From: Leptospira sp. | GTDB taxonomy: Bacteria; Spirochaetota; Leptospiria; Leptospirales; Leptospiraceae | Reading direction: 5' to 3' | Length of the DNA stretch: 64,000 nt | Assembly: GCA_016742255.1 (NCBI GenBank) | Contig: JACVCB010000003.1 | Coordinates: 62,001-126,000 of the forward strand | Program-made: the position numbers and the translations under genes | The notes under the pieces: generated by a model | What the model was told of the DNA's origin: nothing | The model's input: the letters and a program-made list of their open reading frames with translations, nothing else | Database searches by the model: none | Shown: positions 27,699-37,539 of the stretch, one piece after another | How positions within the stretch are numbered: position 1 is the stretch's first letter | Layout: each line of letters begins with the position of its first letter

Positions 27699-29518
27699 GT
27701 TATTTAGGAAAAAGACAGGCATTACCTGTCATTATCAAAGGTCTTAAACGTTTAGAGTACAGAGGTTATGATAGTGCTGGTGTTGCTCTTTTAAATGGCG
27801 GTTTAGAAATCGTCAAAAAAAAAGGAAAAGTTGCCGACTTAGAAACCGAGATCGGAAATCGAAAATTAGAAGCAAGCCTTGGAATTGGACACACTCGTTG
27901 GGCGACACACGGTGAACCTAATGATCGTAATGCGCACCCACATACTAGTTCAGATGGTAAGTTAGCCATCATTCATAATGGTATCATTGAAAACTATAGT
28001 TCCATCAAAAAGGAACTTGAAAGTAACGGCCACGTTTTTAAGTCCGATACTGATTCTGAAGTCCTCATCCACTTAATTGAAGAAATCAAAAAACAAAACC
28101 AATGTAGCATCGAGGAAGCTGTTCGACTTGCTTTAAACGAAGTTGTTGGTGCTTATGCAATTGTTGTTCTTTCCAAAGACAATGAAAGGAGTATGATTGC
28201 TGCAAGAAAAGGATCACCTTTGGTCATCGGTATTGGTGAAGATGAATACTTTGTTGCATCTGATGCAACTCCCATTATCGAATACACAAACAATGTTACC
28301 TATCTCAATGACCAAGAAATGGCTATCATCAAAGACGGAAGTTTGGTTGTTAAAAACTTAGAAAATGTAACGAAAACTCCTTTCATTCAAAAATTAGAAT
28401 TAGATTTAGAAGACATTGAAAAGGGTGGATACCCTCACTTCATGCTCAAAGAAATTTTTGAACAACCAAAATCAATCCAAGATGCAATGCGCGGGCGATT
28501 GGTTTCTCGGGAACACCATTTGTTCTTAAGTGGAATTGACCAATACTTAAATCGATTTTTAAATGCGGATCGATTGATTTTGGTTGGTTGTGGAACATCC
28601 TGGCATGCGGGTCTCATTGGAGAGTATTTATTTGAAGACCTAGCACGGATTCCAACAGAAGTAGAATATGCATCTGAATTTCGTTATCGAAATCCAATCG
28701 TAACAGAAAGAGACGTGGTAATTGCAGTGTCTCAATCTGGAGAAACAGCGGATACTCTTGCAGCGATCGAATTGGCCAAATCAAGAGGTGCTCTGATCTT
28801 TGGTGTTTGTAATGTTGTGGGTTCGTCCATCGCAAGGGCATCCCATGCTGGAGCTTATTTACATGCCGGTCCTGAAATCGGAGTTGCTTCCACCAAAGCA
28901 TTTACATCTCAAGTTTCGATCCTCACGATGATGGCATTGTATTTAGGATTAAAAAAAGGATCAATTTCCTTATCTGATTACCAAACACTTTTATTAGAGC
29001 TTGATTCCATCCCTGATAAAGTGGCAAAAATTTTAACCAAAGATGAAGAGATACGAAATATCTCTGAACATTTTTATCGGGCATCTAACTTTCTTTATTT
29101 GGGACGTGGGTTTAACTTCCCAGTTGCTTTGGAAGGTGCTTTAAAATTAAAAGAAATTTCCTATATCCATGCAGAAGGTTATCCTGCAGCAGAAATGAAA
29201 CATGGCCCAATTGCACTCATTGATGAAGATATGCCAGTTGTTTTCATAGCTACAAAGGATAGTTCCTATGAAAAAGTGATTTCCAATATCCAAGAAGTAA
29301 AAGCAAGAAAAGGTAAAGTCATTGCAGTTGTTACGGAAGGAGATACAGAAATCAAAGGAATGGCAGATTTTACCTTCGAAATTCCGAAAACGGCAGATGC
29401 CTTAGTTCCTTTACTTGCAGTCATTCCATTACAACTTTTATCTTACCACATAGCAATTCTTAGGGGATGTAATGTGGACCAACCTAGGAATTTAGCAAAA
29501 TCTGTTACTGTGGAGTAA
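27683..29518 (+). CDS. glmS: Glutamine--fructose-6-phosphate aminotransferase (isomerizing)
   Basis: 611 residues, standard GlmS length. The N-terminal class II glutaminase domain starts with the nucleophile Cys2 (MCGIVGYLGKR) and includes GHTRWATHG. Two SIS domains follow, with GCGTSWHAG, SQSGETADT and the C-terminal DQPRNLAKSVTVE tail. It makes glucosamine-6-P from fructose-6-P and glutamine, the committed step to UDP-GlcNAc. It overlaps glmM and is followed 3 bp later by the GlmU-like gene. No glmS ribozyme was seen upstream. Confidence 0.97.
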   Translation: MCGIVGYLGKRQALPVIIKGLKRLEYRGYDSAGVALLNGGLEIVKKKGKVADLETEIGNRKLEASLGIGHTRWATHGEPNDRNAHPHTSSDGKLAIIHNGIIENYSSIKKELESNGHVFKSDTDSEVLIHLIEEIKKQNQCSIEEAVRLALNEVVGAYAIVVLSKDNERSMIAARKGSPLVIGIGEDEYFVASDATPIIEYTNNVTYLNDQEMAIIKDGSLVVKNLENVTKTPFIQKLELDLEDIEKGGYPHFMLKEIFEQPKSIQDAMRGRLVSREHHLFLSGIDQYLNRFLNADRLILVGCGTSWHAGLIGEYLFEDLARIPTEVEYASEFRYRNPIVTERDVVIAVSQSGETADTLAAIELAKSRGALIFGVCNVVGSSIARASHAGAYLHAGPEIGVASTKAFTSQVSILTMMALYLGLKKGSISLSDYQTLLLELDSIPDKVAKILTKDEEIRNISEHFYRASNFLYLGRGFNFPVALEGALKLKEISYIHAEGYPAAEMKHGPIALIDEDMPVVFIATKDSSYEKVISNIQEVKARKGKVIAVVTEGDTEIKGMADFTFEIPKTADALVPLLAVIPLQLLSYHIAILRGCNVDQPRNLAKSVTVE

Positions 29519-29521
29519 AAT

Positions 29522-30553
29522 GTGAATCTCCTATTAGATGATTCCAAACGAAATCCTTCACTCGAACCACTTTCCAGGTTCCATTCTTTTTTTGAATGGA
29601 ATTTGGGAGGGATGACTCTTCTTGAAAAGTTAGAAAGAAAATACCCTGGTGCCAAAATTTATTATAAAGGTCCCAATGAAGATTTTGAAACTTTAATTTT
29701 TAATCGTTACCCTCATGTAATACCAGCTAACTTAGATTCATATGATTCTATTTATAGTGCAGACTCTTTTTTGCCTTGGGAACTACTGGGAACAGTGACA
29801 TCTATTATTGAAGATACACTTACCATCGAAAAAGAATGGAAACGTTTCAGGCAAAAATACAAAGCAAAACAATCTGGATTTCACATTGTAGGAAAAGACA
29901 AACATTTATACATCCATGCAGGTGCCACTGTGTATCCTGGAGTTGTTTTTGATACAACACATGGACCAATTCTCATTGAAGATGGTGTCAAAATTTCCTC
30001 ATTTAGTTTTTTAGAAGGACCATTGTTTGTAGGTAAAAATAGCCAGATTGACAATGCTCGAATCACTGGTGGAACTCTGATTGGTAACCAGTGCCGTATT
30101 GGTGGTGAAGTAGAAAATTCTATTATTTTGGATTATACCAATAAACACCATGAAGGTTTTTTGGGTCATAGTTTTGTTTCTAACTGGGTCAACTTAGGAG
30201 CCTTATCAACTACAAGTGACTTAAAAAATAATTATGGGATCGTAAAACTAAAGATAGGTGATTCGGTGATTAACACTGGAACTATTAAGTTTGGCTCTAT
30301 CTTTGGTCCATTTACGAAGTTAGCAATTGGTGTGATGTCTAACACAGGAACAGTTTTCGATGTTGCTAGTAATATCGTTGAGTCAAGGATCCAAGGGTAT
30401 GTTCCTCCTTTTACTTGGATCAAACCAGGTGGTCGTTATCGACTTGAAGAATTTTTATTTGATACAAAAAAAATCATGGCTCGACGAGGCGTAAATTTAT
30501 TTGAGTTCGAAGATTTTTATCTGAGAAAACTATATGGAAAATGTACGGAGTGA
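29522..30553 (+). CDS. Non-canonical GlmU-like nucleotidyltransferase/N-acetyltransferase
   Basis: 343 residues, starting at GTG with GGAG 7 nt upstream. The N-terminal part (LLLDDSKRNPSLEPL) resembles the shortened nucleotidyltransferase domain of the alternative bacterial GlmU family. From residue about 125 a left-handed beta-helix of hexapeptide repeats is clear (VYPGVVF, ILIEDGVKI, LIGNQCRIGG, STTSDLKNNYG). In organisms with this family it replaces classical GlmU and makes UDP-GlcNAc from glucosamine-1-P. The position after glmM and glmS fits exactly. The usual TRP motif near the N-terminus is degenerate, so catalysis of the uridylyl step is not certain. Confidence 0.78.
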   Translation: MNLLLDDSKRNPSLEPLSRFHSFFEWNLGGMTLLEKLERKYPGAKIYYKGPNEDFETLIFNRYPHVIPANLDSYDSIYSADSFLPWELLGTVTSIIEDTLTIEKEWKRFRQKYKAKQSGFHIVGKDKHLYIHAGATVYPGVVFDTTHGPILIEDGVKISSFSFLEGPLFVGKNSQIDNARITGGTLIGNQCRIGGEVENSIILDYTNKHHEGFLGHSFVSNWVNLGALSTTSDLKNNYGIVKLKIGDSVINTGTIKFGSIFGPFTKLAIGVMSNTGTVFDVASNIVESRIQGYVPPFTWIKPGGRYRLEEFLFDTKKIMARRGVNLFEFEDFYLRKLYGKCTE

Positions 30554-30556
30554 AAC

Positions 30557-31462
30557 ATGACACCTAGTTTGCAGTCACATATCAATTCCGGAAAAACTGT
30601 TGAAATTGATGGTTTAAGTTTTTTTTATTTAGATGAAGGAAAAGGAGATGAAATCATCCTCCTGTTGCCTGGTTTTTTGACTACTTCCTATAATTATCGC
30701 AAACTAATCGAATTGTTATCGACTCATTACCGAGTGATTGCACTTGATTTTTTAGGAACAGGATTTAGTAGTCGCCCAGATGGTCCGTTATCTCATCGAT
30801 TACAAGCTCATTATTTGTCTCCTTTTTTAGAGAAAGTAGTGGGTGATAAAAAGGTACATGTTGTTGCTTTTGATTATGCATTACCAATTATGTGTTTTGC
30901 ATTTAAAGACCAAACAAACCAATATAAGTCATTATCCATATTAGGTGGGTTTATGAACTTACCTAAATTTAAATTCTACTTTCCGTTACATTTTCTTCGT
31001 TTGCCAATCATTGGGGAAATTTTTTCATTTTTGTTTCGCCCACCTCTACTTCGATTTTTTTATAAATGGTTTCTCGTAAAAAAAAGCCACCATTTCACAA
31101 GCGAATGGGAGAAGACCATGTATCACTTGTTATTTGAGGGAAAAAATCGCAAAAATACATTAGAATTCATTCGTAATGTAGACAGATCCACTCATGCTCT
31201 TCGTGAGATTGAGGAAGGTGCCAAACAATTTGTTGGATTACGGCAAATTTATATTGGGGAAGAAGATTTTCGTATTTCTCCAAACCAAACTGAATATATG
31301 AAAGAAACTCTAAGGACCAGTAGTTTAGTGTTTTTGCCTTGTAAACATCTTGCTATGGAAGAATGCCCTACAGTTGTCTTCGAAAAACTTCATTATTTCG
31401 TAGATAGTTTTTCTCATAAAAAAACCAAAACATTCCATTTTAACAAAAACAATAAGGACTAA
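30557..31462 (+). CDS. Alpha/beta hydrolase with Asp at the nucleophile elbow
   Basis: 301 residues. Classic fold markers are ILLLPGF (oxyanion region), [15 protein letters not shown], the nucleophile elbow VVAFDYALP with Asp106 where most hydrolases have Ser, the acid in [10 protein letters not shown], and the catalytic His in [11 protein letters not shown]. An Asp nucleophile and the H-L-x-x-E-x-P ending are features of haloalkane dehalogenases and epoxide hydrolases. The Trp that normally follows the Asp in dehalogenases is Tyr here. Gene spacing of 3 bp and 1 bp places it in the glmM operon. Substrate unknown. Confidence 0.82.
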   Translation: MTPSLQSHINSGKTVEIDGLSFFYLDEGKGDEIILLLPGFLTTSYNYRKLIELLSTHYRVIALDFLGTGFSSRPDGPLSHRLQAHYLSPFLEKVVGDKKVHVVAFDYALPIMCFAFKDQTNQYKSLSILGGFMNLPKFKFYFPLHFLRLPIIGEIFSFLFRPPLLRFFYKWFLVKKSHHFTSEWEKTMYHLLFEGKNRKNTLEFIRNVDRSTHALREIEEGAKQFVGLRQIYIGEEDFRISPNQTEYMKETLRTSSLVFLPCKHLAMEECPTVVFEKLHYFVDSFSHKKTKTFHFNKNNKD

Positions 31463-31463
31463 T

Positions 31464-33065
31464 ATGGAAAGACTGATCTCAAAAATTAATCCACTCTCTT
31501 CCGATTTTATATCAAATCGAACTACTTATTTAGAAATCCTTGTGCCTATACGAAAAATTATCGAACAAGTGAAGTTAGGTGGTGGCAAAAAAGCACTTGA
31601 GAAACATAAATCAAGAGGTAAACTCACTGCTCGCGAACGAATCAATGAATTGATTGATGCAGATACTGAATTTATGGAAATTTGTGGCCTTGCTGCCGAA
31701 GGTGTTTACCCCGATCCAGTTCCATCTGCTGGCATTATCACAGGGATTGGAAAAGTAGAAGGTGTAGATTGTATGATTGTTGCCAATGATGCAACCGTCA
31801 AAGGGGGAACATATTATCCCTTAACAGTCAAAAAACATGTAAGAGCACAAGAGATCGCGGAAAACAATTCCTTGCCATGTATTTACTTAGTCGATTCTGG
31901 TGGAGCATTTTTGCCAATGCAAGACGAAGTGTTTCCAGACAAGGATCATTTTGGTAAAATCTTTTTTAACCAAGCGCGAATGAGCGCAAAGGGAATTTCT
32001 CAGATAGCGGTTGTTATGGGTTCATGTACGGCTGGTGGTGCTTATATTCCTGCAATGTCAGATGAGTCAGTGATTGTAAAAGGGAATGGAACAATCTTTT
32101 TAGGTGGTCCTCCACTTGTGAAAGCAGCAACTGGTGAAGTTGTGACAGGTGAGGAGTTAGGTGGTGCCGATGTTCATTGCCGTATTTCGGGTGTAACTGA
32201 TCATTATGCAGAAGATGATTATCATGCATTAGAAATTACTAGATCCATTATCAAAAATTTAAATGTAAAAAATCTAACATTATCGAAAGAAACAGAAGAA
32301 CCACTCTATCCTTCTGAAGAAATTTATGGAATCATTGAACGTGATTCTAGAAAATCTTATGATCCAAGAGAAATCATTGCACGTTTGGTGGATGGTTCTC
32401 GGTTTCATGAATTTAAAAAACTGTATGCAACCACAATCGTAACAGGTTTTGCTGAAATTTACGGATACCCAGTTGGAATCATAGCCAATCATGGAGTATT
32501 GTTTTCTGAATCTGCACTAAAAGCATCTCATTTTATTGAACTTTGTGACCAACGAAGGATCCCATTATTATTCCTCCAAAACATTACTGGTTTTATGGTA
32601 GGAAAAAAATATGAAAACAATGGGATTGCCCGTGATGGTGCAAAGATGGTGAATGCTGTTTCCACAACAACAGTTCCCAAGTTAACAATTGTTACTGGTG
32701 GATCGTATGGTGCAGGGAATTACGGAATGTGTGGTCGTGCCTTTGCTCCTGAATTTTTATGGATGTGGCCCAATGCACGTATTTCTGTGATGGGTGGTGA
32801 ACAAGCGGCCAACGTCTTATGGACTGTTAAAAAAGACCAAAAAGAAGCAGCGGGCGAAACCATCCAACCTGAAGAAGAAACTACTTTCAAAAAACCAATT
32901 TTGGATGATTATGAAAAAAAATCGTCTGCAGTATACAGTTCGGCAAGGTTATGGGATGATGGAATCATCGATCCTGCTGACACTCGCAAAATTTTGGGTA
33001 GGGCACTGTCTGTCCTCAGTAGAAGAAAAGAAGAAAGAAAACCATTCGGTGTCTTTAGAATGTAA
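31464..33065 (+). CDS. Acyl-CoA carboxylase carboxyltransferase (methylcrotonoyl-CoA carboxylase beta-like)
   Basis: 533 residues, full length for MCC beta. It has two crotonase-type carboxyltransferase halves with [38 protein letters not shown] and [32 protein letters not shown]. The FPD-DHFG and GSCTAGGAY strings favour methylcrotonoyl- or geranoyl-CoA carboxylase over propionyl-CoA carboxylase. The enzyme transfers carboxyl from carboxybiotin to an acyl-CoA in leucine-type catabolism. The biotin-carrying alpha subunit is not adjacent, so it must be elsewhere or shared. Confidence 0.88.
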   Translation: MERLISKINPLSSDFISNRTTYLEILVPIRKIIEQVKLGGGKKALEKHKSRGKLTARERINELIDADTEFMEICGLAAEGVYPDPVPSAGIITGIGKVEGVDCMIVANDATVKGGTYYPLTVKKHVRAQEIAENNSLPCIYLVDSGGAFLPMQDEVFPDKDHFGKIFFNQARMSAKGISQIAVVMGSCTAGGAYIPAMSDESVIVKGNGTIFLGGPPLVKAATGEVVTGEELGGADVHCRISGVTDHYAEDDYHALEITRSIIKNLNVKNLTLSKETEEPLYPSEEIYGIIERDSRKSYDPREIIARLVDGSRFHEFKKLYATTIVTGFAEIYGYPVGIIANHGVLFSESALKASHFIELCDQRRIPLLFLQNITGFMVGKKYENNGIARDGAKMVNAVSTTTVPKLTIVTGGSYGAGNYGMCGRAFAPEFLWMWPNARISVMGGEQAANVLWTVKKDQKEAAGETIQPEEETTFKKPILDDYEKKSSAVYSSARLWDDGIIDPADTRKILGRALSVLSRRKEERKPFGVFRM

Positions 33066-33109
33066 TTTTTTTCCTTTTCATTTCTTTTTAAGGAGCCAAC
33101 GTACATCAA

Positions 33110-33469
33110 ATGGTCATTCACGAAACGTCTTCCAATCAGGTAGTTGTCATCACCATTGAAGGTGAAGTCGATTTGTACAATGCAAAAGAATTAAAAGACA
33201 TTCTAGATGACAAAATGCGCAAACACCAATACGAGATTGTTGTGAATTTGGAAAAGGTTCCGTTTATGGACAGTTCTGGAATTGGAACTCTCGTTACAGC
33301 TATGTATAAATTAAAAAAATACCATGGCAATTTAAAAGTATGTAGTGTGCATGGTTCCGTTGCAAAAGTTTTTAAAATGACTGGAATGGAAAGTCACTTA
33401 GAAGTTTTTGATACAGAAGAAATGGCAGTCACTTCCATGATCAACGAACGTAATACTCATTCGGATTAG
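33110..33469 (+). CDS. STAS-domain anti-sigma factor antagonist
   Basis: 119 residues, one STAS domain with PFMDSSGIGT; Ser55 is the expected phosphorylation site. AAGGAG lies about 15 nt upstream of the ATG. It follows the carboxyltransferase gene by 44 bp and overlaps the convergent DJ-1 gene by 4 bp. Function is presumed to be partner switching with an unlinked anti-sigma kinase and SpoIIE-type phosphatase. Confidence 0.92.
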   Translation: MVIHETSSNQVVVITIEGEVDLYNAKELKDILDDKMRKHQYEIVVNLEKVPFMDSSGIGTLVTAMYKLKKYHGNLKVCSVHGSVAKVFKMTGMESHLEVFDTEEMAVTSMINERNTHSD

Positions 33470-34023
33470 GGTAATAACAATCCCTGTTTTACCTTTTCCA
33501 TTACCTCTTTCCCTTCGAATAATTCTAAAAGATACAAAGCAAACTCAAAAGCAGAACCAGGTCCTACACTCGTATGGATGTGGTTATACGACTCAATTCG
33601 TTTTCCTGTATACTTTCCACCCGCTCCACTCACCAAATCATCAGTCGATGGAAACGAAGTATATGGATTTTCTCCCGACAGAATCTGAAACTTTCTTAAA
33701 ACAGCAGGTGCTGCACAGATGGCACCAATTGTTTTTTTCGATTGGTGGAAGGAATGTAATAAAGATTCGATTTCAGGTTCGGCCATGAGGTTCTTTGTGC
33801 CGTTAAGACCTCCTGGTAGAACAATGGCATCAAAATCATTGGGAATGATTTCTGAAAATGTTTTGTCTGCCAGGTGAATCGTATGACGCGATGCAACCAC
33901 TGGTTCCTTTGATTTGCTAATCGAGACAACGTTTACGTTTCCTCGACGCAGGACATCAATCAAAATGATCGCTTCCATTTCTTCAAAACCAGGACAGAGG
34001 GGAATTAAAACCTGAGTTGCCAT
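33466..34023 (-). CDS. DJ-1/PfpI-family protein
   Basis: 185 residues, close to DJ-1/YajL length. It has the N-terminal PGFEEMEA motif with the conserved Glu, LPGG, and the nucleophile elbow AICAAPAVL with the reactive Cys. The family includes protein or small-molecule deglycase/glyoxalase activities and redox chaperones. The end overlaps the convergent STAS gene by 4 bp. Confidence 0.94.
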   Translation of the reverse strand: MATQVLIPLCPGFEEMEAIILIDVLRRGNVNVVSISKSKEPVVASRHTIHLADKTFSEIIPNDFDAIVLPGGLNGTKNLMAEPEIESLLHSFHQSKKTIGAICAAPAVLRKFQILSGENPYTSFPSTDDLVSGAGGKYTGKRIESYNHIHTSVGPGSAFEFALYLLELFEGKEVMEKVKQGLLLP

Positions 34024-34140
34024 ACAATGACTTGTTTGGCTTGTTACAAAATGTTCAAGTTTTTTTATGAAAAAACGATTCCAAGAAATGGGAACTTTCC
34101 CCCCGTTTCTGGGGTCTGATAGAATAGGAGAGAGTGTTCA

Positions 34141-35295
34141 TTGTCTATGACTGAGAAAAAAACGAATCCTTTACGATATATAGCCATTGCGTTCAGCTTT
34201 TTATTACTTGGGACATTTTTGTCTCCCATATTGACGTGTGGAAATTCAAACGAGAACCCGTTACAACTCAAGGCAGATGGTGGAGAAAAATTATCACCAG
34301 CTCAAACCCAAGCAGTTGCATTAGAAGATGCTTTCCAAGAAGTGTTTGATCGAGTTTCTCCCAGTGTTGTTTCCATTGCAACGGAAGGAACCGTAAACGT
34401 TCCACTCCATCCGTTTGAATATTTTTTTGGCAGACAAGATCCAAGAAGGAGTTCACGCCAACAAAAACTTTCAGGCCTTGGTTCTGGAATTGTTTTAAAC
34501 GAAGATGGTTACATTATGACAAACCATCACGTGATCCAAAACATGGATAAATTCACTGTTAGGTTAAAAAACAAAAAAGAATTCGAAGCGAAATTGATTG
34601 GTTCGGATTCCACTGCAGACATTGCGATCTTAAAAATCAGTGCACCAAAAGGAAGTCTCACTCCAAGTTTGATTGGTGATTCTAGTAAAGTGAAAGTGGG
34701 GAACTGGGCGATTGCCATTGGAGCACCACTTGGACTCGAACAATCCTTTACTGTTGGTGTGGTATCTGCCATCCAACGCGGAGGACTTGATACTTCTGGA
34801 CTTTCCTACATCCAAACGGATGCAGCGATCAACCAAGGGAATAGTGGAGGACCACTTCTCAATATCCGTGGAGAAGTTGTGGGGATCAATCGTATGATTG
34901 TGAGCCAGTCTGGAGGATCAGAAGGGATTGGATTTGCCATTCCGATCAACGAAGCACGCCGTGTGGCAGAGGAAATCAAAACCAATGGAAAGGTCACCAG
35001 GGCTTGGATTGGAGCAGGTGTTGACAATATTGCAGAAGAAGACATCCGTCAGTTCCAATTAAAAGACAACAAAGGAGCCATCATCCGCCAAATTATAAAG
35101 GGATCCCCAGCGGATAAAGCAGGTCTCACATTAAATGATGTCATCCTCAGTTTTGATGGAAAACCTGTCCGTTCCCCAGAAGAATTGGTAAGTTTTGTTT
35201 TAGCGTCTCCGATTGGCAAACGTATCGAACTAAAAATCATTCGAAATAAAAATGAAATCTTGACGTCCATCACTCCAGAGAAGAAACCCAATTGA
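34141..35295 (+). CDS. HtrA/DegP-family periplasmic serine protease
   Basis: 384 residues from the TTG at 34141, which has AGGAG 10 nt upstream; the ATG at 34147 is the alternative. An N-terminal hydrophobic helix ([13 protein letters not shown]) is followed by a trypsin-like domain with the triad His130 (TNHHVI), Asp160 (TADIAIL) and Ser235 (QGNSGGPLL). One C-terminal PDZ domain (about 290-378) contains [11 protein letters not shown]. It acts in envelope protein quality control. The hydrophobic segment ends near a Cys, so it may be membrane-anchored rather than fully secreted. ruvB starts 1 bp after its stop. Confidence 0.92.
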   Translation: MSMTEKKTNPLRYIAIAFSFLLLGTFLSPILTCGNSNENPLQLKADGGEKLSPAQTQAVALEDAFQEVFDRVSPSVVSIATEGTVNVPLHPFEYFFGRQDPRRSSRQQKLSGLGSGIVLNEDGYIMTNHHVIQNMDKFTVRLKNKKEFEAKLIGSDSTADIAILKISAPKGSLTPSLIGDSSKVKVGNWAIAIGAPLGLEQSFTVGVVSAIQRGGLDTSGLSYIQTDAAINQGNSGGPLLNIRGEVVGINRMIVSQSGGSEGIGFAIPINEARRVAEEIKTNGKVTRAWIGAGVDNIAEEDIRQFQLKDNKGAIIRQIIKGSPADKAGLTLNDVILSFDGKPVRSPEELVSFVLASPIGKRIELKIIRNKNEILTSITPEKKPN

Positions 35296-35296
35296 G

Positions 35297-36322
35297 GTGA
35301 GTTTACGAGAAGATTGGATGCAAGCGGGCGAAGAGGAACCAAACCTTCGCCCCACAAAACTGTCTGAGTTCATTGGACAAAAAGAGGTTCTAGCCAATCT
35401 TTCGGTATATGTTGAGGCGGCTCGCAAACGAAAGAGCCCTCTCGACCATGTTCTCATTTCAGGTCCCCCTGGACTTGGCAAAACCACCCTCGCGAATATC
35501 ATCGCCAACGAACTAGCAGTCGCATTTACACCCACCTCGGCACCTGCCATTTCGAAAGGTGCTGATTTGGTTCGGTTTCTTACCTTACTCAAAACAAACG
35601 AAGTCCTTTTCATCGATGAAATCCATGGTTTTATCAAAAAACAGGAAGAACTTTTATACCCTGCCATGGAGAACTTTTTTGTGGATTTGGTTGTGGGAGA
35701 AGGTGTTACCGCCAATGCCTTACAAATCCAACTCCAACCGTTTACCTTAGTGGGTGCCACAACGAGGTCTGGGCTTGTCAGTGATCCTTTAAAATCAAGG
35801 TTTGGCATCCATCTCAAACTTGATTTTTACACAGATGAAGAAATGCAAATCATCGTAGATCGTTCGGCAAAATTACTAGGAGTGAACCTCGGAGAAGGTG
35901 TGGCGATGGAAGTGGGAAAACGCAGTCGAAAAACCCCAAGGATAGCCAACCATCTCTTAAAACGAGTTCGGGATTTTGCAGAAGTAAACAATGAAACGTC
36001 TGTTAGCTTAAAGACATGTCGTTATGCATTTGAACGTATGGGTGTGGACCATTTGGGACTTGATGCCGTCGACAGGCAAATTCTTGATATTCTCATTTCC
36101 CGTTACGGGGGTGGACCTGTCGGGATCAAACCAATTGCCGTTGTCCTAGGGGAAGAAGAACGAACCATCGAAGATACCTATGAACCTTTCCTTGTGCGTG
36201 TGGGTCTCATTGACCGGACTCCACAGGGTCGTGTGGCTACGAAAAAAGCTTACGAACATTTAGGACTTCCTTATATTGGAAATACGGGAGAAAATCGTGA
36301 AAATGGCCCCACTCTCTTTTGA
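35297..36322 (+). CDS. ruvB: Holliday junction branch migration helicase RuvB
   Basis: 341 residues, typical RuvB. N-terminal [12 protein letters not shown], Walker [10 protein letters not shown], Walker B LFIDEIH, sensor 1 GATTRSG and the C-terminal winged-helix arginine-rich LIDRTPQGR are all visible. It is a AAA+ hexameric motor that works with RuvA and RuvC in recombination repair. It starts at GTG directly after the htrA stop and overlaps the downstream gene by about 26 bp. Confidence 0.97.
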   Translation: MSLREDWMQAGEEEPNLRPTKLSEFIGQKEVLANLSVYVEAARKRKSPLDHVLISGPPGLGKTTLANIIANELAVAFTPTSAPAISKGADLVRFLTLLKTNEVLFIDEIHGFIKKQEELLYPAMENFFVDLVVGEGVTANALQIQLQPFTLVGATTRSGLVSDPLKSRFGIHLKLDFYTDEEMQIIVDRSAKLLGVNLGEGVAMEVGKRSRKTPRIANHLLKRVRDFAEVNNETSVSLKTCRYAFERMGVDHLGLDAVDRQILDILISRYGGGPVGIKPIAVVLGEEERTIEDTYEPFLVRVGLIDRTPQGRVATKKAYEHLGLPYIGNTGENRENGPTLF

Positions 36323-37220
36323 TTTCCGATTACCCGAAAAAGAAGAAGGGGAAAAACGTCTCTTTTTTGCATTCACATTTGTGATCTTACTTGCGTCCTT
36401 TTTTTTAGCTCACCTCATCACGAGGAATATGTTATGGAAGATGTGGGCAGAAGAACAAACTCTCGAAAACCTAAGTCCCAAAGAACAAGAAAAAATATAC
36501 GAAGTATTAGTAGAACAACAGTTCATCAATCCCGATAAAAAAGATGAATACAAAGCTTTGTCTAACAAGGATTCGGCGGGTGGTGGAGGGATCACTGAGA
36601 AACAAGGGTTTCATACATTAACCCAGTTCCGAGAGTTCATCATGGGAAGTGCCACTTCCACACCAAGTAAAACACAGCCAAAATCAGAAGAATCTAAAGA
36701 AGACGAACTTTTTGAATTTGGTATTTTCAAAGCAGACCCAAAAACCAATTCCAATTCAGAGGAACGTCCGAACCAGGCTGCAAACGCTGGTCAGATGACA
36801 AAAATTCCATTTAATTATCGTTTCCAACAAGATTTCTTATTTCGTTGGGATGGAGCAAAAGCACTTACCATTCCCACCAAACAATTAGCAGGTTATTATT
36901 ATTTCAAAAATATGTTAAAACGGATAGAAGAATCCTTTGCGCCTCCCGGTGGTGGAAACTATGCCTATCGTGATATGGCAGGAATTGTTGCCAGAGAAGG
37001 AATTAAGGAAGGAGAAACTAAAGTATTGTTTATGTTAAGTGAACAAGGACAAGTTTTGGATGTTCGTTTGGTTTCTTCTCAAGGACAAGTTGTTGTCGAC
37101 CAAGCATGTTTAGATTCCATACGAGGCCAAAACTTTGGTCCCGTCCCAGAAGAAGTGAAGGCCAAAGGATTAATCTTTGGCATCAATTTTATTTTTCCAG
37201 GGATGCGTTATTACCGCTAA
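36297..37220 (+). CDS. TonB C-terminal domain membrane protein
   Basis: About 307 residues from GTG 36297 (GGGAG 6 nt upstream); ATG 36303 is the alternative. One N-terminal membrane helix (about 30-50) is followed by a charged linker and a C-terminal domain with [25 protein letters not shown] and [19 protein letters not shown], matching the TonB energy-transducer fold. It lacks the usual Pro-Lys-rich spanning region, so it may be a TonB paralogue with another role. It overlaps ruvB. Confidence 0.78.
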   Translation: MKMAPLSFDFRLPEKEEGEKRLFFAFTFVILLASFFLAHLITRNMLWKMWAEEQTLENLSPKEQEKIYEVLVEQQFINPDKKDEYKALSNKDSAGGGGITEKQGFHTLTQFREFIMGSATSTPSKTQPKSEESKEDELFEFGIFKADPKTNSNSEERPNQAANAGQMTKIPFNYRFQQDFLFRWDGAKALTIPTKQLAGYYYFKNMLKRIEESFAPPGGGNYAYRDMAGIVAREGIKEGETKVLFMLSEQGQVLDVRLVSSQGQVVVDQACLDSIRGQNFGPVPEEVKAKGLIFGINFIFPGMRYYR

Positions 37221-37223
37221 GGA

Positions 37224-37535
37224 TTATTCATTCAGTAAGGTACAACCATATTCTTTGGATTGGAATTTTGCTGTATTGGTTCTACCCAGACCTTTTACTG
37301 TCACCGATTGATTTTCTTTGTCTAATTTGAATTCACTGATGGGAACCCACTGTCTTGCAAAATCATGGCACTGTTCTTCTGATAACTCCATCACAAAGTA
37401 ACAACTACAGTATTCTTTTGAGTAAAAACTGGAGATGATGGATGGAAAACTCGATAGGTGTTTCCAATTCCATTGTGACCAAAACAGAACAATTAAAAAG
37501 AATAAAGCTAAGAAAATTGAAATTTTACGTTTCAT
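37224..37535 (-). CDS. Small anchored Cys-containing protein next to a serine hydrolase
   Basis: 103 residues. One N-terminal membrane helix (about 5-24) is followed by EYCSCYFVMELSEEQC and ending in YGCTLLNE. The pattern (C-x-C, then C, then a final GCTL) resembles a region found N-terminal to the catalytic domain in some longer serine hydrolases. The gene lies 4 bp downstream of such a hydrolase, so it may be a separately encoded version of that domain. This is a recalled resemblance and needs a profile search. The disulphide-capable cysteines fit an extracytoplasmic place. Confidence 0.6.
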   Translation of the reverse strand: MKRKISIFLALFFLIVLFWSQWNWKHLSSFPSIISSFYSKEYCSCYFVMELSEEQCHDFARQWVPISEFKLDKENQSVTVKGLGRTNTAKFQSKEYGCTLLNE

Positions 37536-37539
37536 AAGA

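Noticed and set aside
34074..34116. Hairpin-like GGG/CCC stretch ahead of htrA as a CIRCE or heat-shock element
   Set aside because: Arms are asymmetric and the TTAGCACTC/GAGTGCTAA motif is absent.
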